DNA of 64,000 nucleotides from Rhizobium redzepovicii (GTDB taxonomy: Bacteria > Pseudomonadota > Alphaproteobacteria > Rhizobiales > Rhizobiaceae), in assembly GCF_019793435.1 (NCBI RefSeq), contig NZ_JAILYH010000025.1, positions 19,978 through 83,977 of the forward strand, read 5' to 3'. The notes beneath the pieces are model-generated. The model had not been told where the DNA came from, did not search any database, and saw only the letters and a program-made list of their open reading frames with translations. Made by a program: the position numbers and the translations under genes. This document shows positions 52,254-61,226 of the stretch, piece after piece (position 1 is the stretch's first letter; the number at the start of each line of letters is the position of its first letter).

Positions 52254-52475
52254 TCAACGGCTGGCGCTCAAGACCACCTTCCATAGGAGGCGAATTTTCT
52301 CTAGGCGGGGCCGTGTGCGCTCAGCTGTGGGCTTTGCTATACCGTTTCGGAAATCCGCAAGTGCCTGCGCCTCCAGCCTGGTACGGCGCGTCGCCGCGCC
52401 CGAGGCGGGCAGTCTGGTCATGTGGTCTACGAGCCTCCAGCCGCCGTCATGCTCCTCAATTTCGTACTTGGTCAT
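52254..52475 (-). CDS. Small hypothetical protein
   Basis: 73 residues from ATG 52475: TKYEIEEHDGGWRLVDHMTR and TRLEAQALADFRNGIAK, a compact beta-alpha pattern, then a basic tail. No family recognised. A weak purine-rich site precedes the ATG. Codon usage supports coding. Confidence 0.5.
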   Translation of the reverse strand: MTKYEIEEHDGGWRLVDHMTRLPASGAATRRTRLEAQALADFRNGIAKPTAERTRPRLEKIRLLWKVVLSASR

Positions 52476-52859
52476 CAATGGACTCTCGCTTTACCACTTT
52501 CAGATTAACGCATACCGGATTCGCCTCACAAGAATTTTTAAAGACGATGAACGTCAAGTTAGATGCTTTCCTGCCAAGGGAGGTGATTGCGGGCTTCAAG
52601 GTGTCAGACCGGACCCAGCAGGAAAAATGCACGCTGCGGCTTGAAGATAGCGTCAGCGCAGAATGGCCAGAGGCGGCCAGATGGGGTTAAACTTGCCCAC
52701 CGAAAACAACTGAGCAAGCAGCTACGGACCAATGGTAAAGGGCATCATGGAAGCTTGCGAGCGGCCGCGATGTGCGTGTTGAACGCACAAAGTGGAAACC
52801 GGTTCTGCTTCAAGTTCTGGGGCCGATTGGCTCCGGCCTTCGGCAGTCGCTACAGATAT

Positions 52860-53210
52860 CGATACCTTGTGGCAATCGCCTGGGCGGTGAGCACGACAGC
52901 TATGCTGGAAACTTTGGGCCATCTGGTCTTCGAGGCTACGAGTGCGGAAGAGGCTCTTTCAGTCCTTGAACAGGAAGACGTCGATGTGCTGATGACGGAC
53001 CATGGACTCCCCGGTATTTCCGGCGCCGGCCTCGCTGTAGCGTGTAGCGAATCAGCGCCGACAACCGGAGCTGGGGATTGTGTTCTCTTCGGGGATTATC
53101 GGCATTCCGCAGGTTGATGGTCACCAGTGATCTCTGACGCTGTACTTCTCGGCAAACCTTACCACGAAGGCGGCCTGGCGACGTCTCTGGCACGGTTTCG
53201 AAAGAAGTAG
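52860..53210 (+). pseudogene. Response regulator, broken
   Basis: In frame: MLETLGHLVFEATSAEEALS, DVDVLMTDHGLPGISGAGLA (acceptor aspartate in MTD). The expected start with its acidic pocket is garbled (AWAVSTTA), and after GLAVA the continuation (ELGIVFSSG, then IPQVDG and the closing helix) is in other frames with a stop. Several indels. Confidence 0.6.
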
Positions 53211-53250
53211 TCGCTACCTAGCGGGGCCGGAGGAGCTCTCTCGAAGGCTT

Positions 53251-53637
53251 TCAGCCGGTTCGCTGCTGGTCCGGCGCGAGCACCTGCCTCGCGTGAGCGC
53301 GTTCGGAAACAAGATAGACCAGCTCGCGGTAGTCGTATGGCTTGGGCAAGAAGAATACGCCAGGGTCCATCTGCGAGCGGACATCGCGGCCCGATGCGAC
53401 CCATACGCTCGTCTCGGGTCGAGTGGATCTCACCAGCCTCATCAGGTCAAGTCCACTCAATCCGCCCGGCATGTCGACATCGGTAATCATAGCGTCCAGA
53501 TGATCGCATTTCCCCAGCACAGCGATGGCTTCCAATGCGCTGGCGGCCTCGATGACGGTATGACCCGCATCCACGAGTTCATCCGACAAGAGAAAGCGGA
53601 TTAACGGCTCGTCTTCGACGACCAGAATAACGGCCAT
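53251..53637 (-). CDS. Single-domain response regulator
   Basis: 128 residues. Receiver with E8-D9-E10 pocket, acceptor D53 (AMITDVDMPGG), serine in VASGRD and lysine in FLPKPYD: all functional residues present. The C-terminal tail (RQVLAPDQQRTG) is short, with no output domain. ATG 53637 lacks a strong binding site. It is convergent with the broken receiver at 52860-53210, a likely relative. No EcfG-type promoter seen. Confidence 0.88.
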   Translation of the reverse strand: MAVILVVEDEPLIRFLLSDELVDAGHTVIEAASALEAIAVLGKCDHLDAMITDVDMPGGLSGLDLMRLVRSTRPETSVWVASGRDVRSQMDPGVFFLPKPYDYRELVYLVSERAHARQVLAPDQQRTG

Positions 53638-54089
53638 AAGTTCGATCCCTACTAACTGTGATCGCCTAACGCGGCTCGACGCGGGAGTGTTGCCCTCGTT
53701 TTAGGATCCGCTTACATGTTTAATAAAATCTGAAACAGGGCTATTGTTTGGAAGCTGCAGTCGTCCGTAATGGCGTCCTTAAGGGCGATATTTGCAGAAA
53801 ACCGACAACACGGAGATGCTAGGTAAGCTAAGCACCGCAGCCGTTTAGAGCTTGATAAAGCCGGAAGGCTGGTTCTGAACATTGCACATGGCATCCTCGT
53901 TTTCAGACGAGCATCGACTTCAGATAAGCCGGGCCCTTCTCCTTGAAGCCCGTGCCGACGAAGATCAATCGTCGCCGCGACGGGCCGCAAGCATCAGGCT
54001 GCCGATGCCCTTCGTCGACTGGAATGAACTGGATGACGCCCAGCCCGTTATCGCTGGAGGATTGTTTGCACATGAGGAGACGGAACGCG

Positions 54090-54386
54090 ATGGCCGAAAG
54101 GCGGGATTTCGACGCAAGCGAATTCGCCGACCACCTTACTGCGATGACGGATGATGAGTTATTCAGACTCATGCAGGATCTCGAAAAGGAAAGCGATGAC
54201 GTCGCGATCGAGGCACGCGAGACGAGCGACGCGTTCGCAAAGATCGTGCTTGTCGAAACCGCGATCGAGGATCGCTTTCCCGGCCAGTTGCTTGCACCCT
54301 ATAAAAGAATGGCTGCAGCGACGAACGGCGGTTTGAGAGAATACCTTGACGAGGCCGCGCGAAATTTTTTCTGTTGCGGCTCTTGA
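54090..54386 (+). CDS. Acidic helical hypothetical protein
   Basis: 98 residues from ATG 54090 (ATG 54072 is an alternative). Acidic and helical: FADHLTAMTDDELFRLMQDL, EKESDDVAIEARETSDAFAK, IVLVETAIEDRFPGQLL, with CC near the end. No known domain. GAGGAG lies about a dozen bases before the ATG. The 250 bases upstream hold no supported gene. Confidence 0.6.
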   Translation: MAERRDFDASEFADHLTAMTDDELFRLMQDLEKESDDVAIEARETSDAFAKIVLVETAIEDRFPGQLLAPYKRMAAATNGGLREYLDEAARNFFCCGS

Positions 54387-54417
54387 ATCCGAAATTCTCA
54401 AAAACCAAATCGATTCC

Positions 54418-54500
54418 CGCCAGCCGCTAGACAAGGGCTGGCCTTGCTGGAGGCGCTGTCTTTCGGCGCTTCCGTACCATGTTGCTTCAAGGAGGATATG
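54418..54500 (+). promoter_or_regulatory. ROSE-like RNA thermosensor upstream of hsp20
   Basis: Three successive hairpins: GCCAGCC/GGCTGGC (54419-54442), GGAGGCGC/GCGCTTCC (54449-54473), and a last one covering the ribosome binding site, CATGTTGCTTC / GGAGGATATG (54478-54500). The TTGCT just before the Shine-Dalgarno and the three-hairpin order are the known marks of rhizobial ROSE elements, which melt on heating to free the start of small heat-shock genes. Confidence 0.7.
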
Positions 54501-54503
54501 GCT

Positions 54504-54977
54504 ATGGCAACATCTTACGACTATGCACCTCTCTACCGTTCGAGCGTCGGGTTCGACCGGGTCTTCAATCTTCTCGAAAACGCCCAGCGCGCCCGCTCGA
54601 TCAGCGACTGGCCGCCCTATGACATCATCAAGACGGGCGATGACAGCTATCGGATTTCGATTGCGGTGGCGGGTTTTACCCAAAACGATCTCGACGTCAC
54701 CTTCCAATCCAATCTTCTGACCGTCACAGGCAAGAAGCAGGAATCAGCAAATGAAGGCTACCTGCATCGCGGCATCGCCGGCCGGCCGTTCGAACATCGG
54801 TTCGAACTTGCCGACCACGTCAGGGTGAGTGGGGCGGACCTCAGCAATGGTCTTCTTTCGATCGACCTCGTTCGCGAGATCCCAGAGGAACTGAAGCCGC
54901 GGAAAATCTCTATCCAGAGCGCTCCCGCACTAAATTCCGCTGCTCCCGTGCAGATCGAAGCGCAGAAGGCGGCTTGA
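54504..54977 (+). CDS. Small heat-shock protein (Hsp20/IbpA family)
   Basis: 157 residues. N-terminal YDYAPLYRSSVGFDRVFNLL, alpha-crystallin domain about 35-130 (YDIIKTGDDSYRISIAVAGF, LTVTGKK, LHRGIAGRPFEHRFELADHV, LSIDLVREIPEELKPRKI), then an alanine-rich tail. ATP-independent holdase chaperone in the cytoplasm. ATG 54504 is eight bases after AAGGAGG; ATG 54498 would be too close. A ROSE-like thermosensor lies in the leader. A stable hairpin follows the gene. Confidence 0.92.
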   Translation: MATSYDYAPLYRSSVGFDRVFNLLENAQRARSISDWPPYDIIKTGDDSYRISIAVAGFTQNDLDVTFQSNLLTVTGKKQESANEGYLHRGIAGRPFEHRFELADHVRVSGADLSNGLLSIDLVREIPEELKPRKISIQSAPALNSAAPVQIEAQKAA

Positions 54978-54997
54978 CCGCGTCGTTGGCAGAATAG

Positions 54998-55019
54998 GGG
55001 CGCCGTCGCAACGGCGCCC
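54998..55019 (+). terminator. Stable hairpin after hsp20
   Basis: GGGCGCCGT, four-base loop, ACGGCGCCC: nine perfect pairs without T-run; attenuator or 3' stabiliser between hsp20 and DUF982. Confidence 0.5.
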
Positions 55020-55050
55020 ATCAACATTCCGGGTTAGGAAGGAGAGAGCG

Positions 55051-55350
55051 ATGAAACCCGATATGTTCAGACACCCTGTTTCCATTTTTGTCGGCCTAGG
55101 CTTTCCAGCAGAGGTTCGAAGCGCGATGGACGCCTACCGGCATCTCGTCGAATGGCCGACTTCACTTAGAGACGCGGCGCACTCGGTCGCACTGCAGGCA
55201 TGCAGAGCCGCATTGCGCGGTGAGATCGAAGCAGAGACCGCGCGGGGCCTGTTTGCCGCCTTTGCCGAGAAACACGATCTTCTCGCACCGGAAAGCAATG
55301 TGATCGCAGCGTCTCGTCTGCGAGGCGACAGGGATCCACACGTTCGTTGA
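55051..55350 (+). CDS. DUF982 family protein
   Basis: 99 residues; the DUF982 pattern is present: PVSIFVGLGFPAEVRSAMDA, YRHLVEWPTSLRDAAHSVAL, ACRAALRGEIEAETARGLF. GGAGAG precedes ATG 55051. It is the only other intact DUF982 gene in the window besides 2271-2510. It lies between hsp20 and another small gene with short gaps, so the three may be co-transcribed. Confidence 0.8.
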   Translation: MKPDMFRHPVSIFVGLGFPAEVRSAMDAYRHLVEWPTSLRDAAHSVALQACRAALRGEIEAETARGLFAAFAEKHDLLAPESNVIAASRLRGDRDPHVR

Positions 55351-55359
55351 GGTAGTCTG

Positions 55360-55638
55360 ATGATGCGCAACATTCTGCAGCAGGCCGCCGGCAATGCGAT
55401 GGCGCTGGGGCCCGCGGTGCTTGTTCAGGGCATGCAGCTCAAGCGCCCGATCGACGTGGTGAGAGAGCCATCCCTTTCCGTCGATGATAAGCGCACGATC
55501 TTGGCGGCCTGGGCATCGGACTATTACGCGGTCGAGTCAAAACCCGCCCTCCGTCAGGTGCCAGGTACGCTGGAGCCAGTTTCGATCGATGAGGTGCAGT
55601 CTGCCCTCAAAGAACTCGACCGGCGATACGGCATCTGA
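55360..55638 (+). CDS. Conserved small hypothetical protein
   Basis: 92 residues from ATG 55360 (second ATG adjacent). Hydrophobic start (AAGNAMALGPAVLVQGM), then SVDDKRTILAAWASDYYAVE and PVSIDEVQSALKELDRRYG. The helix AAWASDYYAVE is typical of small rhizobial proteins near hsp20 genes. No function known. GAGG lies upstream; gap of nine bases from the DUF982 gene. Confidence 0.65.
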   Translation: MMRNILQQAAGNAMALGPAVLVQGMQLKRPIDVVREPSLSVDDKRTILAAWASDYYAVESKPALRQVPGTLEPVSIDEVQSALKELDRRYGI

Positions 55639-55699
55639 TGAAATGCGGGTCAGCCGAACTGCTTGGTGGAACTGGCGTGTTGAGGGATTGCGCGCGGCG

Positions 55700-56300
55700 G
55701 CCATGACTGGACGCCTTGTGGCTTCCCGTCGGCACGGCAATCCTTGATGGAGGCGGTTGTTCTCGACGAGAAGGGCCGGTCGGATTTCGGCCTGCTGCAA
55801 CAGTCGCTCGGCGGCCGGGGCGGCAGGAAGAGCTCAAGCGACGCAATTTTCATGGCCTTCGATCTGCTCTATTTCGACGGCCGCTATCTCAGGAGGGCAG
55901 ACCTCGACGTGCGCCGGCATCATCTACTCGAGGATCTTGTTCCGGCCGGCGAGCAGGGTGATCTCTGAGGAGATCGAAGCCGGTGGCGGTCAGCTGCTGG
56001 CAAGCCCCTGCGACCATGGCCTTGAAGGCGTCATCGCCAAGCGTAGGAGTGCGCCCTATCGATCCGGCCGGCTCGGCGATTGGGTGAAGATCAAATGGGT
56101 CCAGAGTGAAAGCTTTGTGATCGTCGGCTACGAGCGATCGACCGCTGCGCGTGCCGGGATTGGTCGGCTTCTGCTCACCGCGCGCAAGCGAACGAAGGTG
56201 GTGTATGTGGGCGGAGTTGAGACCGGCTTCAGCGAGCGGACCGCTCATGAGCTTCGTGACAAGCTCGACGGCCTCAATATTCGTAAAGCCAAAGCTCATC
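55700..56300 (+). pseudogene. ligD: Fragment of an ATP-dependent DNA ligase (LigD type), copy 2
   Basis: Blocks of the ligase domain in shifting frames: LPVGTAILDG, then VVLDEKGRSDFGLLQQSLGG, AIFMAFDLLYFDGRYL, a stop at 55966, then SEEIEAGGGQLLASPCDHGL, GRLGDWVKIKWVQSESFVIV and RTKVVYVGGVETGFSERTAH in another frame. Polymerase and nuclease domains are missing. At least two frameshifts. The fragment at 21076-21205 covers part of the same region. Confidence 0.75.
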
Positions 56301-56442
56301 GCTTGCGAAGGTCCGCGGCATTACTGCCCCCTGTACGCGCCCCGCTGTGCACCAACAGTCGCCGTCTAATGATGCTCCTGCCTAGCAAACCTTTTGTCAA
56401 TTTTGACGTTGTCGGACAAGGAGAAGGTCGACGGAGTAACCT

Positions 56443-56720
56443 ATGACAACATTCTTTTTTTCGATAAAAGATGACGATGGCAATTCCACGTCGACAACGG
56501 TCTGGAGTTCGTCGATCTGGCCGCGGCGCTTGGCTATGCCCACCATGTCCTTTCGGAGATGGCGGTGGACGGTATCCCAAACTCGCCCGAGGAAGAAAAG
56601 TCAGTCGCGATCGAGGGTCCGGATCGGCAGCCAGTGGCGGTGATGTCCATTCGGATGATACTGAATATCATCCAGCCATCGGCGCCCGAGGGAATGTCGT
56701 CTGGCTGCAGCCGACGTTGA
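56443..56720 (+). pseudogene. DUF6894-like small protein, frameshifted
   Basis: ATG 56443 with GGAG starts MTTFFFSIKDDDGN, then the frame is lost; the adjacent frame continues FHVDNGLEFVDLAAALGYAH and LSEMAVDGIPNSPEEE to 56720. The whole fits the DUF6894 pattern with one single-base change near 56482. Confidence 0.6.
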
Positions 56721-57108
56721 TCGCGAGAGCAAATACCCAGCCTGGGAGGGGCTGCGCGCGGCTCGAGGCAGCGGCGGTTTATGAAAACGATCAGGTTCGA
56801 GACCAGAGGAAGAATGGAGAATGCCAGAAACGCGATGGCCTGCCGAGCTTTACCTGCCTGATCCTTCGAACCTGCCAACTGGCCACTGAACCACCATGAT
56901 GGCTCCAGGTTCGAGAAGAGTTTAGTGCCGGGCGAAGACAAAGTGTCCTCAGGTCTTATTGGCCCTGATACAACAACACTTTGGGCGCGAGGGAACCGTT
57001 CAGCATCGGCATGTGCGAGATCGACCCCGGACAATACTCCTGACCTCTCAGATACGGCTGAAGTTCACGTCGAGCGGAAGCCTTCAACCAGCACAATCAC
57101 CCCCCTCC
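56721..57108. other. Stretch without a supported gene
   Basis: A minus-strand frame holds one hydrophobic segment (QAIAFLAFSILPLVSNLIVF) in otherwise unconvincing sequence without a start; possibly the end of a small membrane protein. Confidence 0.35.
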
Positions 57109-57630
57109 CTATTCGTCCATATCTTCCCCACCGGCGACGACACGATTCTTTTTCATGAGGACCTCGAGTGTGACCGGGCGAAGTTCTTGCCCATCGACCC
57201 CGACGTCGTATTGGCGAGGGAGAGGCTTCAATCTACCATGGGAGTGGCCGTGTAGGTTGATCGACTTCTTGCTCATCTGGTTCCAAGTCCGAAAAGCGTA
57301 ATGGCACAGAACGAGATGATGTCCGTCGTGCCGGAGTTCGGCGTAATGCTGCACGCTATCCCATCCCGGTGAATCCGTGGTCGTCGGCGGGTCGTTGTTG
57401 CCCACAATCAGATGCTTCCGACCGTTAAGCCTCGCAAGCAGCTCGGTGCACTCGCCACCGCTTGCCGACATGAAGTCTCCCAGATGCCAGACCTCGTCGT
57501 CATTGCCGACGGTCTGGTTCCAGTTCCAGATCAAGGCGTCGTCGTGTTCGACTATGTTGGCGAACGGGCGTTTGTCGAGGCGCAGGACGCGCGAGTCTCC
57601 GAAATGCGTATCGCCGGTGAAGTGGATCAT
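57109..57630 (-). CDS. Metallophosphoesterase family protein
   Basis: 173 residues, calcineurin-like phosphoesterase. Metal motifs in order: GDTHFG (residues 5-10), GDF, GNND in place of the usual GNHD, CHYAFRTW, HGHSHG. All metal ligands of the family except the GNHD histidine can be assigned; the histidine of GNHD acts in catalysis, so activity may be altered. Start chosen at ATG 57630 where the family begins; no good ribosome binding site. The frame upstream (to 57714) looks random. Confidence 0.75.
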   Translation of the reverse strand: MIHFTGDTHFGDSRVLRLDKRPFANIVEHDDALIWNWNQTVGNDDEVWHLGDFMSASGGECTELLARLNGRKHLIVGNNDPPTTTDSPGWDSVQHYAELRHDGHHLVLCHYAFRTWNQMSKKSINLHGHSHGRLKPLPRQYDVGVDGQELRPVTLEVLMKKNRVVAGGEDMDE

Positions 57631-58685
57631 TTGCAGTAACTGGGGCTTGGTGTTCGAACGTCGATTCCTGGATGTTCCACGAAGAGGACAGCCGGGGGGT
57701 AAGATAAGTGTCAATCCGAAAGCTGGCTTGCGTCTTATTTAGCTCCAAGACTTCGCAGACAAGATGGTCGTCAAGGATGAACATTTAGACGTCTACGACG
57801 CGATCGTCGAGGAAAGTGGAACGTCAAACCGCCAATGATCGCCATCTCGATCCTGCTGAGGTCGATCGGGAGCCAAGGCCGGGATCCATCAAGCCATTCC
57901 CGGACACCCACCTTCATGGCAACAAAAAGGGCCGGGGCGAAACCGCACCGACCTTTCCGACATCGCTCTCAACACCAGTGCCAGTACATCCGTGGTCAAA
58001 AGTGAAAAAGCGACTTCGGCAGTCGCGAACGCTCTCGTGGAACACTCACCAGCAACGCTTAACCCTAAATAGTCGGATACTGATTTCAAGGCTCGTTAAG
58101 CCGCGCGGCCTCGAGATTCGACTTTTTGAAGTCGGGATCGCCCAGAACCATCGGCAGGATTAGCGAAGCAGCCCGTCGCAGCCGAACTCCTCCGTTGACC
58201 TTTGAAACAAGACTGGTAGCGACGGTTACAGAAGGTCGATCTCCGGCTTGCCCTTGAGCCGACTGCAAATGAAAGCACTCAACACTCGATGAGATTCAAG
58301 CCGATTGGAGAAGTTGGCCTTCCGTTCCTTCGTCCCGCGGTTCCCCCAAGGGCATGCTGGTCGACGTCGATTGTGTGCAGCATCGTCCTGCACGGGCGGC
58401 AAAGCACGCTGACCGCTCATCTCGCGGCTCACATCTTTTTCTGGTAGGCGGTGTCCAAATAGCCGTGAGACGTGTGTCACGCCGATTTCACGTGCTTTCC
58501 AAGCATTGACTAAATATCTTTTCGATTTCGCCAGGGCGATTGGCGCTTTGTGTTTTGATCGCTTTTCTGACGGCGCCAGACGTCGAGGTGGCAAGGAGTT
58601 CACGTGACGATCAAACAATCTGCCCCCGGGATAGCGGCGGTCGGAATGTTGATCTTGGCATCTCGCAGTGCAGGGAGAGCGTAAC
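57631..58685. other. Long stretch without a supported gene
   Basis: Over 1 kb with no gene I can support. A minus-strand frame starting at 57784 (MFILDDHLVCEVLELNKTQA) is coding-like for about 45 codons before overlapping the phosphoesterase in another frame and may be a broken small gene. No RNA, repeat or promoter motif seen. Confidence 0.4.
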
Positions 58686-58874
58686 ATGCAATTTCTGGTC
58701 CATTCAAAGACGATCGCCGAACTAGAATACGACGGCAAGACCCGCCACTTACGGGTGGTCTACAAAGACGGGCGAGTTCGGTCCGTTCCCGATATCGCTC
58801 CCACGCTCGTATTGAAAATCGTCGCGCAGGTCCCCGTTGAGCGATCTCCCTACCTCATGCGAACCGCGATCTGA
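58686..58874 (+). CDS. KTSC-like small protein
   Basis: 62 residues from ATG 58686, GGGAG eight bases upstream. TIAELEYDGKTRHLRVVYKD, GRVRSVPDIAPTLVLKIV follow the KTSC fold (a short beta-sheet protein, sometimes attached to lysyl-tRNA synthetase-like proteins), though the terminal motif differs from the usual YFN ending. Function unknown. It stands alone. Confidence 0.6.
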   Translation: MQFLVHSKTIAELEYDGKTRHLRVVYKDGRVRSVPDIAPTLVLKIVAQVPVERSPYLMRTAI

Positions 58875-59067
58875 GGTTCGGCGAGTGGCACGGGCATTTT
58901 CAATCTTCGTGTCAACGGTCAGGATGGCGGGCTGGCTTGCCGAGGTGGGGCACCTACCGTCCAAATTTGATCCGCCGCGCTTGAGATGATCCAACCGCGG
59001 TCGTCTCATCGCGCCGGCGCGAAAGCGGTCAAGCTGGAACTGGGTCAGAGCGCAGACCTGCACGGAT

Positions 59068-59617
59068 ATGCGCGAGACGGTCGTGGCCGCCGCAAAAGCG
59101 ACGGGACAGGCGCACGGTTACAATGCACTTAGCTTTCGCGAGCTGGCAAAAGAAGTGGGGATCAAGATGGCCAGCGTGCACTACCATTTTCCGACCAAGG
59201 GCGATCTTGCCGCCGCATTGGCGCGTCGCTTACCGAGGAAGGTCGGCGTTTCTGGCAGAGCTACTGGGGAGCTCCGAGGAGGCGACCTGGTGCATGGACA
59301 GATACACCGAAATCTTTCGCGCGGCCCTGGCCAACGACAATCGCATGTGCCTGTGTGGCATTATGAGCGCCGAATTCGACGACCTTCCCATGGAGGTTCG
59401 AACCGAGGTTGCTAAGTTCGCTGCGATGAACGTCGGCCGGCTGACCAAGGTCCTCTTACGGGCAAGACCTTCGGCGAGCGATCAGGATCTGCAGGAGCAC
59501 GCGATGGCGATCTTCGCAGCCATCGAGGGGGCCCAGCTGGTGGCGCGCGGCTGCCGGGACATCGGCGTCTATGACCGGTCGATCAGAGCCTACCGAACGA
59601 CAGGTCTCATCCCTTGA
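59068..59617 (+). pseudogene. TetR/AcrR-family regulator, frameshifted
   Basis: ATG 59068 (or earlier) gives the DNA-binding domain: GYNALSFRELAKEVGIKMAS, VHYHFPTKGDLAAALARR. After that the frame is lost and the adjacent frame carries the ligand-binding part (FLAELLGSSEEATWCMDRYT, MCLCGIMSAEFDDLPMEVRT, HAMAIFAAIEGAQLVARG) to 59617. One single-base change near 59230. Its target is unknown; no exporter is adjacent. Confidence 0.75.
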
Positions 59618-59744
59618 CGGTTGACAGCACCACGCGGTTCCATTGCGTGGCGGCCTAGGCCGTCAAGTGCCAGATCATGAGGTCGGTGAGGATGATTGTC
59701 GTCCTCGGCATGTCACGTGCCCACTTTGCCACGAGATGGCATGG

Positions 59745-59766
59745 CGTCGGCGCGCATGCGCCGACG
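59745..59766. terminator. Palindromic hairpin between convergent genes
   Basis: CGTCGGCGC, GCAT, GCGCCGACG: nine perfect pairs, no T-run; between the TetR remnant and the end of the DUF3618 operon. Confidence 0.5.
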
Positions 59767-59805
59767 TTGTGGCTGTAGCGAATTCGTGCCCTGGCTGATC
59801 CGCTG

Positions 59806-60810
59806 TTAATTCGATTGGCGATCACCGCCCTGCGGACCCGCCTTCAGTGCATCGACCTTGGTTACGACACGCTCCTTAACGGCATCGTGGGCATCTGAGG
59901 CGATCGAAGCGGCCTCTTCGTAGACCTCCGTTGCCACCTCCTTGCCTTGGTCGACAGCGTCCAGCACTTGCGCACCGAGCTTGTCTGTAGTGGCATCGGA
60001 AATCTCGCCGAGCAACTCGTCCTCAGTCTCGGTGTGCGGCAACGCTGCGCCGATAGCGGCTCCGACGGCGAAAGCCAGAGCGCCCCCAACCAGCGGCTGA
60101 TCGCGGAACTGCGTGAGGATCATCCCGTTGAGCTTGCTGGTTTGCTCTTGAAGACTTGTCGCCGCTGACGACGATTGGGTAGACAGCGAGCTCGCGGCCG
60201 CTGACGCACGGGCACTCATCCCGCTTGCGGCGCTCTTTGCCTGCTCCCATGTCTCCGCCGCCCAGCCAGTTGCCGCGTCGAACATTGTACCCGTTTCGTC
60301 GGTGATCTGATCGACCTGTCTGCCGGCGGCATCTGCAAACCCCCGATAAGTCTTGCCTGCTTCATCGATGAAGTGACCGGCACGGTGTCCGCTTTCATCC
60401 GTCAGCGCCTTAAGCCTGTTGCCAGAACTGTCTGCGAAGTGACTGTAGCGGGTTCCGTTTTCGGTCTCCGGGGGGCCAATACGGCGGACCGGGCCGTTCG
60501 CCGGATAAAGCGGATATTCGGGTTCGGCCAAATGGTCGGCAGGCGGGCTTGCGGGGTTTCCTTTGGCCATGAGCCACGCAAGGCTCACGCCCATCAATGC
60601 GACAGGCAGTGGATTTGCCTTCAGTGCCTGGCCGAGGTTGCTGACATACTCTCCCCCGCCGCTGCCCTTTGCGTAGGCAAGGACCTCATCGACCAACTGG
60701 CCTGGCGACATCCTTTCCTGAATGGCGTCGATGCGATCTCCGATGCGCTGGCGATCCTGATCGATCTCCCGTTGAAGATCGGCGGATGTTTTTTCGTTTG
60801 AAGTTTCCAT
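59806..60810 (-). CDS. DUF3618 membrane-associated protein
   Basis: 334 residues. N-terminal DUF3618 (SADLQREIDQDRQRIGDRID, AIQERMSPGQLVDEVL), a hydrophobic segment (PLPVALMGVSLAWLMAKG), a long repetitive middle part (FADSSGNRL, FIDEAGKTYRGFADAAGRQ, ITDETGTMFDAA) that may form a coiled rod, a second membrane segment (ALAFAVGAAIGAALP) and an acidic tail. Function unknown; likely inner membrane. It overlaps the holin-like gene by one base and is the last gene of a three-gene operon with an EcfG-type promoter. Confidence 0.85.
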   Translation of the reverse strand: METSNEKTSADLQREIDQDRQRIGDRIDAIQERMSPGQLVDEVLAYAKGSGGGEYVSNLGQALKANPLPVALMGVSLAWLMAKGNPASPPADHLAEPEYPLYPANGPVRRIGPPETENGTRYSHFADSSGNRLKALTDESGHRAGHFIDEAGKTYRGFADAAGRQVDQITDETGTMFDAATGWAAETWEQAKSAASGMSARASAAASSLSTQSSSAATSLQEQTSKLNGMILTQFRDQPLVGGALAFAVGAAIGAALPHTETEDELLGEISDATTDKLGAQVLDAVDQGKEVATEVYEEAASIASDAHDAVKERVVTKVDALKAGPQGGDRQSN

Positions 60811-61226
60811 CAGATCTTTTCCTTCACAACGTCGACGTCGCGGCGAAGCGAGGTCGCGGTTCGATCCAGTTTTATGTTGCTTCTACGAAGGGCAGTGAGG
60901 CCACGAGAGACCATCGCCCACGCGATGAGAGCGATGACCACGCCGACGGCAAGGGAGGCGAGCGCATCAGCGCTTGTTTCGGTGAAACCTTGAGTGACGA
61001 GGAAGGCAGCAACCCCGGCAACCAGGGCGCTCAGCAGGACGCCCATAGCGCCCACCGCAAGCACAAGCCCGAACATAACCACTTCTACGCCGTTGAGCGC
61101 TTGCGAGAACTTTTCAGACACCTCGGTCTTCGCAAGATCGATTTCCTTGCGCAACAGTCCGGTGACATCAGCCACGAGACCGCCAATCAACTCAGAGAGA
61201 GGAACGCTGTCGGGAGATTTAGCCAT
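60810..61226 (-). CDS. Phage-holin-like membrane protein (DUF1469 type)
   Basis: 138 residues. SELIGGLVADVTGLLRKEID, then two long membrane helices (VVMFGLVLAVGAMGVLLSAL; LASLAVGVVIALIAWAMVSR) and a basic C-terminal helix. Family Phage_holin_3_6 is found in chromosomes without phage and is not a proven holin. It overlaps its neighbours on both sides (by eight bases and one base), so it is translated with them. Confidence 0.85.
   Translation of the reverse strand: MAKSPDSVPLSELIGGLVADVTGLLRKEIDLAKTEVSEKFSQALNGVEVVMFGLVLAVGAMGVLLSALVAGVAAFLVTQGFTETSADALASLAVGVVIALIAWAMVSRGLTALRRSNIKLDRTATSLRRDVDVVKEKI

Noticed and set aside
57655..57681. GGAAC with a GTT 14 bases away before the phosphoesterase
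   Set aside because: Spacing is too short for an EcfG promoter.
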